Below, in pieces: positions 12,728 to 26,295 of a DNA stretch of 64,000 nucleotides (its first letter is position 1; every line of letters starts with the position of its first letter). A program made the translations under genes and the position numbers. Under the pieces are notes generated by a model. The model had not been told where the DNA came from and ran no database searches. It saw only the letters and a program-made list of their open reading frames with translations. The DNA is from Apteryx mantelli (lineage: Eukaryota > Chordata > Aves > Apterygiformes > Apterygidae): positions 19,550,001 to 19,614,000 of the forward strand of contig NC_089981.1 of assembly GCF_036417845.1 (NCBI RefSeq). Reading direction: 5' to 3'.

Positions 12728-15700
12728 CTGAACGGCACCGCCCCGCGCGCAGCCCCCTGAGGGGGAGCGGGGGGGCCGCGCCGCGCTGCCGGCGGCCGTT
12801 GGGGGGGCGGTGGCGGCGGCGGCTGACCATGCCTGGCGTCTCGAGAGGCGCAGCGGCTGCTTTTTAACGTGTTTTATTGCTGTCGCCGTATGGGAGTCTT
12901 TTCAGTTGCGCTATGTCGCAGTTAACGTCCAGACTCGGGGTGCGAGCCAAATCTGGCCCCAAATCCGGCCCCTGTGCCCGCCCGGCCTTTCCTGCAACCC
13001 AGCGCTGGCTGCGCTATGGGCAAAGCTGACAGAGAGGGGCTGTATCCTCACCCTGAGGGGCGGGTGGGGACGAAGCTGTTCTCCCCAGGTCACTGAGAAA
13101 TGCTCCGTCCCAAGTGGAAATTCAGCTGCTGTCTCCGCAGTTGACACAAGGTCATAGCTCCCAGAGTAGGTTGGGGACACAGAAATGGATCTGTACTTAA
13201 AGGCAGGGTGTTTCCTTGCCCAGGGGTAGGACAACAAGGTTGCAAAATACAATGGTTTTATCAGTCTTGTCATACTTAATGTTTTCCTCCAGCTTTTGGA
13301 ACTGGAAATCATGCCAATCTCAGCTCTTAGTAGTAGAAACTAGACAATGTTTCTAGACCTTCTGATTGCAGGGAAGAGTTTGAAAAGCCTATGAAAGGCC
13401 CAGCAGATAGATATCAAAAACACAAATCCAAGAATTTCTAAGTCAGTGTCCTGATTTTGTGGGTCCTGACTCATGATATCCAAGGTGTGCACCGCTGGGG
13501 TTAGTGAAAAGCCTTCCTATAAAGCCAGGCTTTGCAGAAGCATCCTTGCTGTGATGCTGGTGCAGGGGAAGCAGCTGTGTGCAAGCAGATCTCACTGCAA
13601 TTGCAGATGGCACAGCCGGAGGGGCAACCGCCAACCCCCTCATGCTCACCTCATCCCACCTGGCATGGAGCGTCCCCTCAGACTCCTGTTGAAACAGCTC
13701 TGTGGGTTCAGTAGGAAAGTCTGGAACATAAAGAAGCAGTAACATATAGGAGGGGGAAAGGATGGGGGAAACCTAGCTGGTGGCAGCTGCGTGGATGGGT
13801 GGGAGAACTGGCTGCTCCTGCTAGCGGCACAGTCCAAGGCAATGCTGGGGCGGGATCAGTATTTTTAAACTCTCAGCATCCAGGGAAAGCACTGGGGTTT
13901 CCATAACCTTACTTGAGTGAGACAAGTTGGCCTAACTGCTACTGAGCTTTGGACTTTGGATACCATGGCCCTGATTTTTAGCTAGCTCATCCTTGCACTC
14001 CTGGTCTCCGAGAGGCTGAGTGAGCAGGGCAGCTGTCCCAATAGTCACACAGCCACACTGATTTACATCCTCTCTGCAAAGCAGTGGGAACGCACACCAC
14101 TCTCTGTCCACTCATTCTCCTCCCCCCTGCACCATCACACGTGTGGAGAAGCCTCTTTGCCCAGGGCGTTACCCTCAGGCAATGCTTTTTCCTGCCTTGC
14201 CCTGGCCTGACAGCACAGAGGGGCAAAAACGTTTAGCCCCAGAAGTGAGCACTGGATGCCTGGGGCATTTGGGGAAGACCAAGCCACGCTGCAGCAAGCT
14301 GCTGAAATCAAAAGGAGCTACGGTTCTAGCAAGTTCACCCTCTCCCTGAGGCATCACCTACAGGCACACAGACAGCTATCACTGAAGTGCCTGGCAGGCT
14401 TATAGCACCTTGGGTTTCCCCCAACCCAGCAAGCTGCCCCAGGGAGCGCATAGTCTGTTGTCCACCCCTGCCCACCAGGAATAAAAAAGGCAAAACACTC
14501 CTGCTGTTACCCCAGTCCCACAGTGGCTTCCACAACCACCTCTGGATTGACAGGACTGCAATTTTGGCCAGCAGTGCCGCCACTGGACCAGAAGTTATCC
14601 CTGCCCTCACAGGCCACCCTCACAGTATGTTTTCCCCCTCAATCCTTCCCTGAATTCTTCCATTGCTTCCTATGTTGCTGCTACCCTGGGCTTTCCTCCA
14701 CGCTGTGGTATCCCCTCAGAGCCTTCAGACACAGGGGCAGCTCCTCCCCTGGCCTCAGCTGCCCCCTCTCCTGCCTCGCTCCCAGACACAAGGCCAAAGG
14801 CAAGCAAGTTAGACCCAGCGATCCCTGTGTCCATGGCAGAGCCCTGCTGTGGATACCACATGGGGGGCAATTCCCTGTTCCAGCCTCTCCTGGGAGTCCA
14901 TGTCACCTACAGCATGGCTTGGCAGGCAGTGCCGCCCCGCTCTGCCTCATGGCTGGGATCCAAAGTGACAACTGAGGCCAACCCCATGCTCTGAAGTCCC
15001 AGAGCCCAGTGTCTCAGAGATTTATCCCTATGGCTGCAACCTTTGTTATCTTCCAGGAACTTTTGGGAGGAGGGGAAAGATCTTCAGCTTTGCAAGACAG
15101 CATTAGAACTAATTAGTCCTTGTAGCTATTAACTCCAAAGGCCTCGTTAGCAGGGACAGAGGGACCTCAGATTGGAAAGGCAGAACTCCTTCCAGGACAT
15201 AACAAAGGCAGGAAGGAAGAGCATTGATAACACAGACAATAAGCATTAAGAGAGGGTGAGCTGGGGATGCTGAATCCAAGCCCTGTGCAGAGATACCTGC
15301 ACCCAAAGTGCAGTGTGTGCTCCCCAAAGGACAGGCAGCTCCACGTTAAAGCCTGGACAGACACTGGGTCCCTCCATAACCAGATGAACAGGGCAAGAGC
15401 ACAGAGGGGTGACCCAGCAGAGCAAAACCAAGCTCACATCGCTCCCGGGCTGCAGGGTATTGTTCAAGCTGCCTTGAGGCAGGAAAAGCTGCTGCCTCCC
15501 CCATGCCTTTGCACAAGGCTAACTGCTCCCAGGGAGCTGGACCTCCAGTGTCCAACCCATCAGTTGGTGAGATACACGTACCCCACTCCCTTCTCTGGTA
15601 TAAAGGGAGGCCAACAAAACCACAGACAGCATTAAAGACTCAGTGTAGTTGGAAGCTCTGACCCAGCACTTTTGTCTGGCACCACGTAAGCACCTGGCTC

Positions 15701-15965
15701 TCTCCCACCTCATTTCCCATTTATGTTTCACAGAAGCTGAAATATCTCTGACCTCTCAGTAGTGAAGCGTCATAAAACCCATTTTGCCTCCTGCAAGGCT
15801 CCCAACAAGACACAAACCCTTGCAGAGTCCCTGTCATGGTACCTCCCCACTGCCACAGACATTTTTAATCACCCCCCTTTTTGTTCTATATCTCATCTTC
15901 CCCGTTCCCACTACCCCTGCTCCTCACTCATACCTGGTCATCCCCAGCCTCTCACTTCCCTCCTC

Positions 15966-16612
15966 TCACAGAACAGTTGAGGTTGGAAGGCACCTCTGCA
16001 GATCATCTAGTCCAACCCTCCTGCTCAAACAGTGTCACCTAGAGCATGTTGCACAGGACCCTGTCCAGACAGCATTTGAATATCTCCAAGGATAGAGACT
16101 CCACAACCTCTCTGGGCAAGCTGTTCCAGTGCTCAGTTACCCTCACAGTAAAGAAGTTTTTTCTCACGTTCAGATGGAACTGTCTGTGTTTCAGTTTGTG
16201 CCCGTTGCCTCTTGTCCTGTCTCTGGGCACCACTGAAAAGAGTCTGGCCCCATCCTCTTTGCACCCTCCCTTCAGATACTTATACCCATTGATAAGATCC
16301 CCTCTCGGGCTTCTCTTCTCCAGGCTAAACAGTCCCAGCTCTCTCAGCCTTTCCTCATATGAGAATTGTCTTCTTTTCCTTCATGTGCTTGGAAATAGCA
16401 TCCAGGACTAGCTGCTCCATCACCTTTCCAGGGATCAAGGTGAGGCTGACTGGCCTGTAGTTCCCTGGGTCCTCCTTCTTGCCCTTTTTGAAGACTGGAG
16501 TGACATTTGCTTTCTTCCAGTCCTCAGGGACCTCTCCTGATCACCATGATCTTTCAAAGATGATTGAGTGGCCTTGCAATGACATCAGCCAGCTCCCCCA
16601 GCACTCTCAGTT
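15966..16612 (-). mobile_element. CR1 LINE fragment, 5'-truncated and internally deleted
   Basis: The low-coordinate end has the CR1 3' terminal signature read in antisense (GGTTGGAAGGCACCTCTGCA, then ATCATCTAGTCCAACCC). The minus strand at 16,233-16,039 encodes the very end of CR1 ORF2, including [20 protein letters not shown]. From about 16,365 to 16,612 the minus strand encodes an earlier part of the reverse transcriptase (GEVPEDWKKANVTPVFKKGK, then EDPGNYRPVSLT). The core of the reverse transcriptase between these parts is missing, so the copy is dead. Confidence 0.9.
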
Positions 16613-19600
16613 CCAGCTTGCCAGGCTGCTGGCCTCCCTCATCACTTGTTCCATGCGCTCATTCTCCCCAGGGGGATCCAGCCCTGTCCAATCCTCATTC
16701 TCCTTTTGTTTCTCGTCATCCCATCTCCTCCGGGCAAAGAATCATCTTGCTAACGCTTTCTCTGTCGTCTTGAGAGTCTCCCATGAGGGCCCTTGCTCCC
16801 CAGGGCTCCTCTTTCACAAAGAAAAGGACCCTCCCTGCTCCCCAAACCCTTCCTCAGGCTTCCTCTGACCCAGGGACACCAGTTGCGACACCATGCTGAC
16901 CCTTCTTATCGCCCACCCCAGAGCGTCTACACCTGCAGCTGAATGGATTGTAAGTGCAGAGCAGGACTCAAAATCCTGAGTTTCATGTAAGCAAGGTGCA
17001 GGGCTGCACTATGGAGCAAAAGCAGCTCTCCAAGTTCTGGTGCCCTGCCCAGCACAGATGCTTCCCAGCTATGGGAGAGGGGTCCAGGTCCACTTTGGTC
17101 TGCTCACAGATTCAAATCCTACCACAAAAAATGTCGCAGGCCATGAGAAGAAGAAGGAACAAGGGGTTATTTTAGAGCCTGGAAAGCTGTACTGGGAGCT
17201 GCACCCCTGAGCCAGCAAACCCAGACCGGATGTTATTGCCTTGAAAATAAAAGGATCTAAAACGCCAGGCTTCATCCGCCCACTCGCTCCCCTCGCTCTC
17301 TCATGCCTTGGCCAGCTGTGCAGCATGTTTGCTCAACTGGCTGGAAGGGCTTCAGCAAGAGTCCTCTGGGATCCCTGGGTCTAGGATCTCCGAGTTCAGG
17401 GAGGGGATCTGCCTTCACAACAAGACAAACTGCAGCCCCCATTTCAGGGCAATCAGGGTGAAAGGAAAAGACTGAAAGCATAATGTTCAGCCCCCAACTG
17501 CGAGCCAGAAGAGCAGAGAGGGCTAGCCTGTCGGGGCAGCAGTGCCCCATTGCTCAGAGAGATGCTGGCTAGGAACAGTCATGCTGTAGCACTGTGCAGA
17601 GACCCACTGGAAACACTGCTGATTCCTGCCGGTTCTCAGCTGCAGACAGCTGACAGGGAGCAACCCCATGCCTAGCATCTTTTGGAAGGGATCAGCCTGA
17701 ACCCAGGGAAAGAGAAACCAGATGGAAAAGGAAAAAGAGCAGCTGGAAAACCCAGAGAGAGAAGAGCATCCCTTGGCTTTTTACTAAGGTCTTCCTTTCT
17801 GCAGGGTGATTTGGTTACTGTTTATCCAACCAGAAACTTCTCAGTCCAGCATCCTTCCCCCAACATTTGCAAGGAGGCAATGACAATCCTTAATCCCCAC
17901 CATGCTGGCTGAAGCAAGGAAAGGGGGACCCAGCTAAGGACTCTTTCCTCCTTTTTATGCTTGTACAAACTGAACTCAAAATTCAATAAAACATCGAAGG
18001 GGGAGGTAGAGATATGTCACCCTGTAAACTCTCCAGGCCCCCAAAGTGAAAATACAGGGGTTCAGGAAGAGACTGGCACACAGAGGAACAGAGTTGGAAG
18101 GAGAAACAGAGCCTGGTACTGAAACCCCAAAGCAATAGATAGGTGTAACGCTTTCATACTGCTGAGCTCTCCCAGGCAGAGATTTATCTAGATGTATCAA
18201 GGAGTGCAGGCAAAAAAGTCCAGTGAGGTACAGTCTGTCTGTCCATCTCCTGAGTTATTTGTCCAGGATTTCCAGACATCCCACAGCTTCATCAGTGCCA
18301 TCCCAGACAAACAGTCACTTATGCACATGCGTGTCAGCTCTGTCTCACAGGAGAACTGAGCTTGGTGCTGCCAGATGGCTAGAAAAAAGGTATAGGGACT
18401 TGGCAGAGACATGGCGCCCTCCACTACAGCAGTGAGTTCCCTTCTCCCTATATCAGAACAGCACATGGTCCGCAAAGAAAGCAATTACCACACTGAGCTC
18501 CTGAGTGCCAGCCAGGGAGCAGGCAGCATCCTTAATGAGCCCCCAGCTCTCAGGGTCCTCCCCCCCAGACAGCACTGTATTTGTGATGGATCCTGCAGCA
18601 TAAAGGGGAAGAAACCTGAGGGTCCTCACAAAAGCAGTGACAGCCACTGCATTCTTTTCAAAGGTTTGCAGCCAGCTCAAACCTCAGAGTAAATCCTGCC
18701 TGTACAAAACAGTACTTCCTCAGATACTTTCCGCAGTACTTTGTTTTTGTTTTACATCTGCTTGCCAGCTGCCTCTCCATCTCTGCTCTCTCAGACTGAA
18801 ACAGGAGAAGGGAAAGGGATTTCACTAAGCTTTGGGTCCCACCATGTCCTTCTGAGAAAAACACTTGTTATTCCCTGGGGGACTGTGAGGAGGGCACCGT
18901 CCCCTCCCCAGAGACAGCTGCGGCTAACAAAATTCACTCAGTGCGCAGAATGGGGCTTTAGGGTTCCCACAGAGGGGCTTCATTTCCCATCACAGTAACT
19001 CAGTCCACATATGTAAAATGGAGATATCGAGAATGATTCCAGGGCCTGCAAGGACGCTACGAGGGCTGTGAGACCAGACATGTATGTAAGGGCCCCTTCA
19101 CTTCTTCCCCTGCTTCTGTGTAAGGCAGGCTTTCAGACTGCCATTTTGCTCAAGACCAGGAAGGACTGAGGCCACAAGGGACATGAAAAGAGACTCAAGC
19201 AGCACTGCCACACTGGTAGCCACTAGTTATTTCCTTTCATAATAAATCCCACAATTTTTTTTATGCATTTATTACAAAAGCTCTGAGCCACATGAGCTGC
19301 CAGCTGAGTTACTCTCAGAGGAGGGCAGCAGAGTCCCCCAGATGCCAGCACATCGCTCTGTGAAGATCCGGAGACTTGAGGTTTTGCTGTTTCCTGTTGG
19401 AATGCCTGAACCACTGGGGTAATTTCTTTGGCTGGCCCTCATCCACGGGGATCTGGAGGAAAATCCAGTTTCAGGGAGCAGCAAATTCCCAACAGCTCCA
19501 GCAAATATCTCACATGAACCATTTTTGTCCCATCACCCTGTGGGGGATGGGGGCCCAGGCATTGGGGCCATCAAGAACAGTCTCAGCCTGCCCACCCACA

Positions 19601-21027
19601 AATTCTTCCTCTCCAGAGACCTTCCTGAAGGGGAGGCCCAAAACCTGGAGCAGGGCCCTTGCGTGGAATCCCTGCTTGAAGGCTGAGGGTGGACCCCTGT
19701 GCTCATCCCCTTCCAGAGAGATAGCAGTCAGGGAACCACGTGAAGATTTCTTGATCTCCCTGTCTCTCTGCTGGGCTCTGCCCTGGCAGAGGTTCTGTCC
19801 CTGTGCCCTCTCAGCACTTACCCCCATTCAGAGCTCTTTGGGTGTTTTGAGACTTTTTTGCTATCTTGAGTCACTTGGGGACTACATCCCAACCTCTTAC
19901 TGTGGGACAAGCTCATCTTTCTGGCGTGCCTGAGATCCTGGCCAAAAAAGGGCCCTTCAGGAGAAGGCCTCATCCTAAGGGTGAAGTTTCAGGGACCTTG
20001 CAGCAAGCCCAGCTCCGTAACAGAACTGATAACGGCAAGGGACCTGCTGAGGATGACAGCAGCCAGGACCTTCGGCAAGACCCGGGCACAGTTCTCTGCC
20101 TCTCCTCCAGCCCAGACAGATACCACTCATGCAGGGGCAGATGTGCCAGTGCTGAACCAGTCCCCTGCTTTGCTGCTGGCCCAGGGCAAGGCTTTGGAAA
20201 GGGAGGACAGCTGGGGTATTTTGCTCCTGGTAAATGCTTCTTTTTACCCCTGAGCTGGCAGGTGCTGCTCAGTGACAGTGGGGATGGGTAGGCACAAGGC
20301 TACATGCCCCATCAGATGGGTTTATTGCTGTTGAGCCAGTGAGGCAACCCCCTCATTCAACAGCCTCTGGCCACCGATAAGAGTGCAAGCAGCACACACA
20401 GCCCTATCTAGTCCCACACCTTGAATGCGAGACTCTCCCAGTGGCCCTCCCTGTGCATGCGCTTCTCCCACCAAGCCGCTATCTCCCACAGCAGAAGCAT
20501 CACACTGCAGTTTCTCTTCTGCACTGCTCCCCCACCTGCCTGAAGCAAGTCATCCCTGTTGGGGGGGCTCCAGGGCCAGGGAGCTGCAGCCACCCAGTGA
20601 TGGCAGGGGGTTCATGCTAGAGGGACCCTTATAAGGCCTGGGTGCTCCAGCTCCATCCCTTTCCCTTGCAATTATACCTGTTCTTACATATAGCATGGGA
20701 GATGTAGCAACTTATCCCTCATCAGATATGAGCCCATGTACTTCTGCCCGTCATGTAATCCAGTACAGAGCAGTCTCGGCCCAGAGAGGCGTCCATGTAT
20801 TTGGTGGCAGGTAGATCAGAAAAGAGTCCCTTCCTTAGACAATCAATGTCTAAGAGCAGCAATGCATGGATGGGGTTGCCTATTGGAGTCCCCCATTCCC
20901 ACTCATTTTCATTATGGCATCCTGAGAGTCCATGCCAGCAGAAGCCTGCCTGGGTCAAGTGCTCTGCAAGCATGAGCAGCAGCATTCAGTCTCAACAAAT
21001 TCAGTGGAGAAAAAAAAATAAACAGAC

Positions 21028-21047
21028 AAACAAATAAATAAATAAAT
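21028..21047. repeat. (AAAT)n short tandem repeat
   Basis: About five AAAT units following an A-rich stretch. Simple repeat in intergenic DNA. Confidence 0.85.
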
Positions 21048-24000
21048 GAGAGAATTGTTCCCATCATTTTGCCAAAAAAGGGATTGGGACCAGAAGGCAG
21101 GTAATTCAGCATACTACAACCTACATCAGAATTAAAACCTGACCTTAGGTACTGGCACTGAGTCCTATGCTTTAAACCATCATCTCCTGACTCTTGAGAG
21201 CAATTCCCAGGACTGAACCATAAACCCCAAATTAGACAGATACCAGGTGGCATCTGCTGAAGCAGCGAAAGGACACTTCCTCTTGTCTAGGCTCACAGAG
21301 AGCAGAAACCCACAGCTGGGACATGTTAAACCCTAATGTTGATGATGTTAAACATGAAGTGTCCAACACATAAACGCAGAGGGACTGGCAAAAGAGAAGG
21401 TAGGTTATTATGAGAACTAGCTCCTCATTTATCTTCACTGAAGACTTTGCTGCCTTCTTGCTGGAAAAAAAAAAAAAATGCAAAAGCACACATTGCAACC
21501 CCAGGGAGCCTCACTGAGGAGCCTGGGTCCTCAGCTACTCCTAGCTGTGGGAATCTCCCCTTCCCATAGCAGAGTGTTGTGTGCTTTGTGCTGCTGGCCT
21601 GTGCAGCCACAATTACACAGGACAGTCAGCAAAAGCCCACAGTGGTATCACAGCTCATGTTGTTATCTCAGCACAGAGGGAGCAGAGTCAGACCAGTAAC
21701 GGGCAAAAACATACCAGCTGAACAACAGCCCCTGCCTTATACCCAGAGGCTGCCCAGATGCGGGAGAGCTCCCACCCTAAGGAGCTCACACTCCAAGGTC
21801 ACGCAGCATGTTGTACATGCAGGACCCCAGCTTCTGCCTTGCAGAGCAGCCAGACCCAGGGAGAAGTCCCAGGCTCTCATGTGTTTGAACAGCATTAGTA
21901 CCTAAGGATGTTTTTTTCGGAAGCTGGCTAGACAGCTCTCTAAACCAGAGAGGAGTGAAATGCCAAGAAAGGTAGTGTTAGGAGGCAAAAGCAACTTCTC
22001 CAGTACATCAAGGCAGTGCGCTCAGGCTTTGCCGAGGAGGAGCCACAGTAGCCAGCAGAGCCCTCCTAGACAGGACTGCATATTCTTCTCACTCAGCACT
22101 TCTCCCACCCTCAGGCAAACCTCCTGCATGTATCAGGACAGACCTATGCTCCCCTTTCACAGTGGCACACAGCTGGCAAAATGACAGAGACCAGGAGGGT
22201 CAGAGCACACCTGTGAAGTTGGGTGCAGGTGCTGAGATAGGGCCACATCTTGGCTTAAAGCTCTCAGCAGCTCATTGTCTCTAGGAGCTTGTGAAAGCTG
22301 TAGCAGCTCTGCAGACACTGACTGGAGGAAATATAAGTGTCTAGGTGGCTTAGGCACACCAGGGGTTAGTGGGAGCTGAGCAGCATCTTTGGAAAGGCCA
22401 CTGGATTCTGTGGGGTGGCATTAATTACCTAAAGTGATAAAGAGGAGCTTAGTAGCATCAGGAGAAATCCAAGACATAGGACCATCCATCATGACAAGCT
22501 GCCTCATCTAGGGTGCAGCTCCCTGCTCCACAGGCATCCTGATGAAATCTCCCTTCCTTCCCCACAATCCTGCCATGTGCCTGGCCTTACTCACTTGTAA
22601 CAGAGTGATACCGCTTACAGCTGCACTCCCACCCCCATATTGGCAGATAATATTACCACGCCCGATCACCCCTTGGGCAATAGAGACAAATTCCCAAACA
22701 AGTGGGCAGAAAGGGGATGGAAAGACACAGAGGTGTCCTGAAGAGTTGTGGGTTAGGCAAAGCTGGTCCAGGAGCCTGTCTCGCACTGCATTTCAAAAAG
22801 CAAAGCATTTCATGTACCATACTGATCTTGACGGATGTATGCCACAGAGAAGCTAAATTGGTGGGAAAGGACCTTGCTTCAAAGGCTCACGGAAGAAAAG
22901 TCTCTTAAAAGTGAGCTTGACAGGAAAGAGAGGATCCCATACTGGATGGGGGAAGAGAAAAATGGTTATGGTTGTGAGGGACAGCTTAGAGATAGAAGAA
23001 GGAATGAAGGCTTGAGGGGAGCCTTGTGACTGTAAGCCCAGGAGAGATGGAGGCAAAGAGTTTTCTGGTTTGGGGACAAAGATGAGGAGCTCCATTTCCC
23101 AGGGCAGCATGCAAGGAAGGGGAGTGACAGCCCAGAAGCACTGCCGGAGAAGCAAGTGGCAAAGAAAGTGAACACACAGAAAGAGTCTCAGAGTCAGTGG
23201 CAAAGTGGAAGTCCCCAGCACCCAGACCACAAGTTGGAAGAGATGACAGACTCACCCAGGGACAGAAGAGACCATGAGGAAGGTGGGGGAACACTACAGA
23301 GAAATGTCTGCTGAGATCTGGAGAGAGCATGAGCCAGGTGTTTCCAAAGGAGACACTGAGTACAGAGGGGGGTCACACAGATCCAAGTAGCTAGGAATAC
23401 ACAGGGAAGAGAGGGCCATGCAGCCCCTAAGAGGGACACATTTTATAGCATTTGTGGAAAATTCCAGCCCTACCTAATCTCCTGGAGCTCCTGTGAGATC
23501 GTGACACAGAGAGAGGGACCAAACAGGAAAGAATTAGAGGAAAATGCCTCCCTTCTGGCAGCCACCACGGCTGTGCCAGGAGTTAGCAGCAGCAGCTGCG
23601 GAGCAGCCAGCCCTGCCTCCCCCTCCTTCGGCTGCCTCTATAAACACACAGGGCTTACTCAGAAGATTAGAAGGGAACAGGGCAAAAGACAACAGAGTCT
23701 CTTTTGTAATGAGGAAGGATTATGGAATCAAGTGACCAGCTGCAGCTCCCAAGTGGGTTTCAGGCTCCTTAGTGCACCGTGTCTGTCAGGTTCAATCCCC
23801 CCATGAGCCAAGGGGGTAAGAGAAGGCGGGCCGTGGTGTGGGCCACAAAGGACCCAGCAAGGACACCTGCAGGACCAAACTTTCACAGTCTCCAGCGCAG
23901 CTCAGGAGCCCATGACTGTAAGTATCTTGTCCTCACAAGAGTGGACAGATTCCTTCAAAGATTAGCTGATTGATCCATCTATCTTTCTATGTGTCTGTGA

Positions 24001-24903
24001 ACTCATCACTCCTTCTCTCACTCCATCTCTCCCACTGTATCTATTTGTTCTCTGTATTTGCAGCAGGTGCTCATGTCCGCTTCTGGTGTTATGCTGTGTG
24101 TAACGCACCTGATACAGGCAAATCTGCCTCTGTTGCTTTCTGTTGTGGGCTCTTGATTGCTGTGGACTCCTACAGTCTGATTAGTGTCAGCTGAGCTCCA
24201 GAGCCGAAGATTAGTCCAAACAGATCAGCCAGGCTGATGCAGGCAGTGACTGGGAGCAGATGTGCAGAGACAGCGGCACCGCGCTCTCCCGCAGCACCAT
24301 GGGGAGCAGCCTGTGCGGGCTCGCACTCAGGGGATGGATCTTCCTCCCCAGATGACTCTGGTGTGCCAGTGCCAATGCTGTGGTGAGCCACCTCACACCA
24401 CATACCTCAACCACAAATGGTACTCGAGTGTGCCAGCTGCCAAGTGACATCCCAGGGCACTCCCGCAAAGACTGGCAGACAGACTAGGAACTGCCTTCAG
24501 GGCTGGAGGAAAAAGCACTCGAAAAGCCCCATATCCTGTGCCTGAGCAGAACTGCATGGAGGTGGGTGACATCCATTATTTACATGGACAAGAGCTGAAG
24601 TTTTCCATGTTTGGTAAAAAGTGAATCTGTATTTGAATTACGCAATGAAAAGTCTCCCTGAGCACTTTCAAGACCCAAAGCATAGAGAATACAGCCAGCT
24701 TCCTGTAAGCGGCCCCCAACAAGTTTGTGTGTGTTTGCATACATTTCTCATCTGTATAGCTCATATGTGTGCAGTGCCTGGGGCAGTTAAAAATACTCCC
24801 CTAAATTCCATGCACTGGCCAGAAATACACATGGAAATGGCACGAATGTACATGAGGCCCTAGCGAAAGGCACGTCTGTGCAGCTGGGGAGCTCTTGGCA
24901 GGG

Positions 24904-25189
24904 CAGGTGCCAGCTCTGCCCATCTGATATGGGATGGGGGGACTCAAGGAGGGTTATAAAAGCGCAACCCAAAGGAGGAGCAGCTCCAAGAAGCCAAAGC
25001 CAGGACAAATATGCTATTTGGTTGAAATAGCAAACAAAACAGACTTTGCTGTTTTCCCACATCCTCTCCTCAGAGCACCAGCTCACTGGGACCTGAGTTG
25101 TCCCCACCTAACTGTAGGCTTTTCACTGAGATATTTAAATTAGAAGCACGGATCCAATCTCCCATGCCCTCAGCTGCTGCTACAGACCA
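24904..25189 (+). promoter_or_regulatory. BEST1: Candidate BEST1 promoter and noncoding first exon
   Basis: A good TATA box (TATAAAAG, 24,955-24,962) has E-box motifs CAGGTG (24,904-24,909) and CATCTG (24,921-24,926) just upstream, and CAGCTG (24,881-24,886) further up. Transcription would start near 24,985. A GTAAGT donor at 25,190 could end a 5' UTR exon of about 205 bp and splice to the acceptor at 26,286-26,287. The human BEST1 promoter is known to depend on proximal E-boxes bound by MITF/TFE factors, which fits, but the start site here is inferred. Confidence 0.42.
24955..24962 (+). promoter_or_regulatory. BEST1: TATA box, candidate BEST1 promoter
   Basis: TATAAAAG in otherwise mixed-composition sequence, 1.34 kb upstream of the BEST1 start codon and in the correct orientation. 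Confidence 0.5.
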
Positions 25190-26295
25190 GTAAGTAAGTA
25201 ATTGCCCCCTGAAATGCTTCTTTGCCTCCATCATTCAGGGAAAAGCCCAAAGCCTCTGAACTATTAATGTTAGTGCCTCTGTTAGATAAATGTCAATGTA
25301 ACATCCTGGATTACATACTGGTCTGGTTAACTACAACTTCATATTATGTGAATGTCAGTCTGGTTATTAACTGATGATAAATAATTACTTATCCAGGGTT
25401 AGGCTAGAAGTCTATGCACTGGGGTCACTGCCTGACTGTGAGGCAGCTCACGAGCCTGAATGCCTTTTTCCTTTCAGCCTGATTTATTGCGAAACATATG
25501 GTTGGAGGAGAGGGGAGGTGAAGTTGTTAAAATTTGTGCTCCGTGAGCCTGGCCAAACTTAGTCTCTCAGTCTCAAATAGGGAGGGTGGTTCTGCCTGCA
25601 GGACCAGGACCAGCATAGTCCAGACACAGTCCCCAGCTCAAATTTAGAGACAACTGTACTTGTTGGGCAGGTATTACAAAAATTGTCAAATTTCCAAAGG
25701 TACTTCCATCTGGGTCAGTACCAAGAAATCTCTTTCCTGGGTTCTTGCTTTCCTTTGGTTTTTTTTTTGCCAGCAGTAGTCCAGGAAGATACTTCCTGAC
25801 AAGCAGGTTTGCAGAAACAGCTTATTTGAAGTAAAAACAAGAAAAAAATTCCAGTAAGCAACTTTGGAATTTGTGACCTTGAGAATTAACCTTAAACAAC
25901 CATTTTGTGCAAGAGAGAAGTATCATGTGGACGCTGTCCACTCCAACCAACCAGCTCCACACTGACAATCAAACACTAAAAACTGGGGCTCCACCAGCAA
26001 GTATGTTCTCTGTCATTGTAACCAGCTCACATGCAGTTCATGGACATGGGAAAGATGGAAAGCTCATCAAAATAATTGCCCACCAGAATTTTTTTCCTGG
26101 TCTCTATCCCACTCAGTCTTACCTGTATTTTGATCTCACCTCATTGTTTCTGTCCCTTTTTATTACTGCCTTATTGCTTCCTTCCTTCCATTGTGCTTGC
26201 TTGTTGGGACACTGGGATTGTCCTTGTCTCCTCCCTCTCTGCAGGCTTGCTGGCAGACTCAGCATCTCCTTGTTTTGTCTCCACCAGAATCTGCA

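Larger units (their letters stand above)
12200..12850 (-). promoter_or_regulatory. RAB3IL1: CpG island, promoter of RAB3IL1
   Basis: About 650 bp extremely rich in C, G and CpG, in contrast with both flanks. It overlaps the candidate first exon and lies upstream of all recognised RAB3IL1 exons. It holds a CACGTG E-box (12,683-12,688), an NRF1-type site (12,718-12,727) and long G-runs on the plus strand at 12,761-12,814. No TATA box is visible. Long open frames here on both strands are composition artefacts. Confidence 0.75.
12851..24900. other. Intergenic region between RAB3IL1 and BEST1
   Basis: About 12 kb separating two divergently transcribed genes. Apart from the CR1 fragment at 15.97-16.61 kb and an (AAAT)n tract at 21,028-21,047, I recognise nothing. 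Open frames are short, overlap on both strands and show no protein family. An unannotated long noncoding RNA cannot be excluded. Confidence 0.5.

Noticed and set aside
11881-12867. 328-codon plus-strand open frame over the RAB3IL1 CpG island
   Set aside because: Pro/Ala/Arg-rich product typical of GC-rich DNA, with no domain; an opposite-strand frame (12,830-12,339) is equally open. Composition artefact.
19376-20291. 185-, 105- and 141-codon overlapping frames near 19.4-20.3 kb
   Set aside because: Open on both strands, no recognised family, no splice or promoter context. Could be part of a noncoding RNA, but nothing positive supports a gene.
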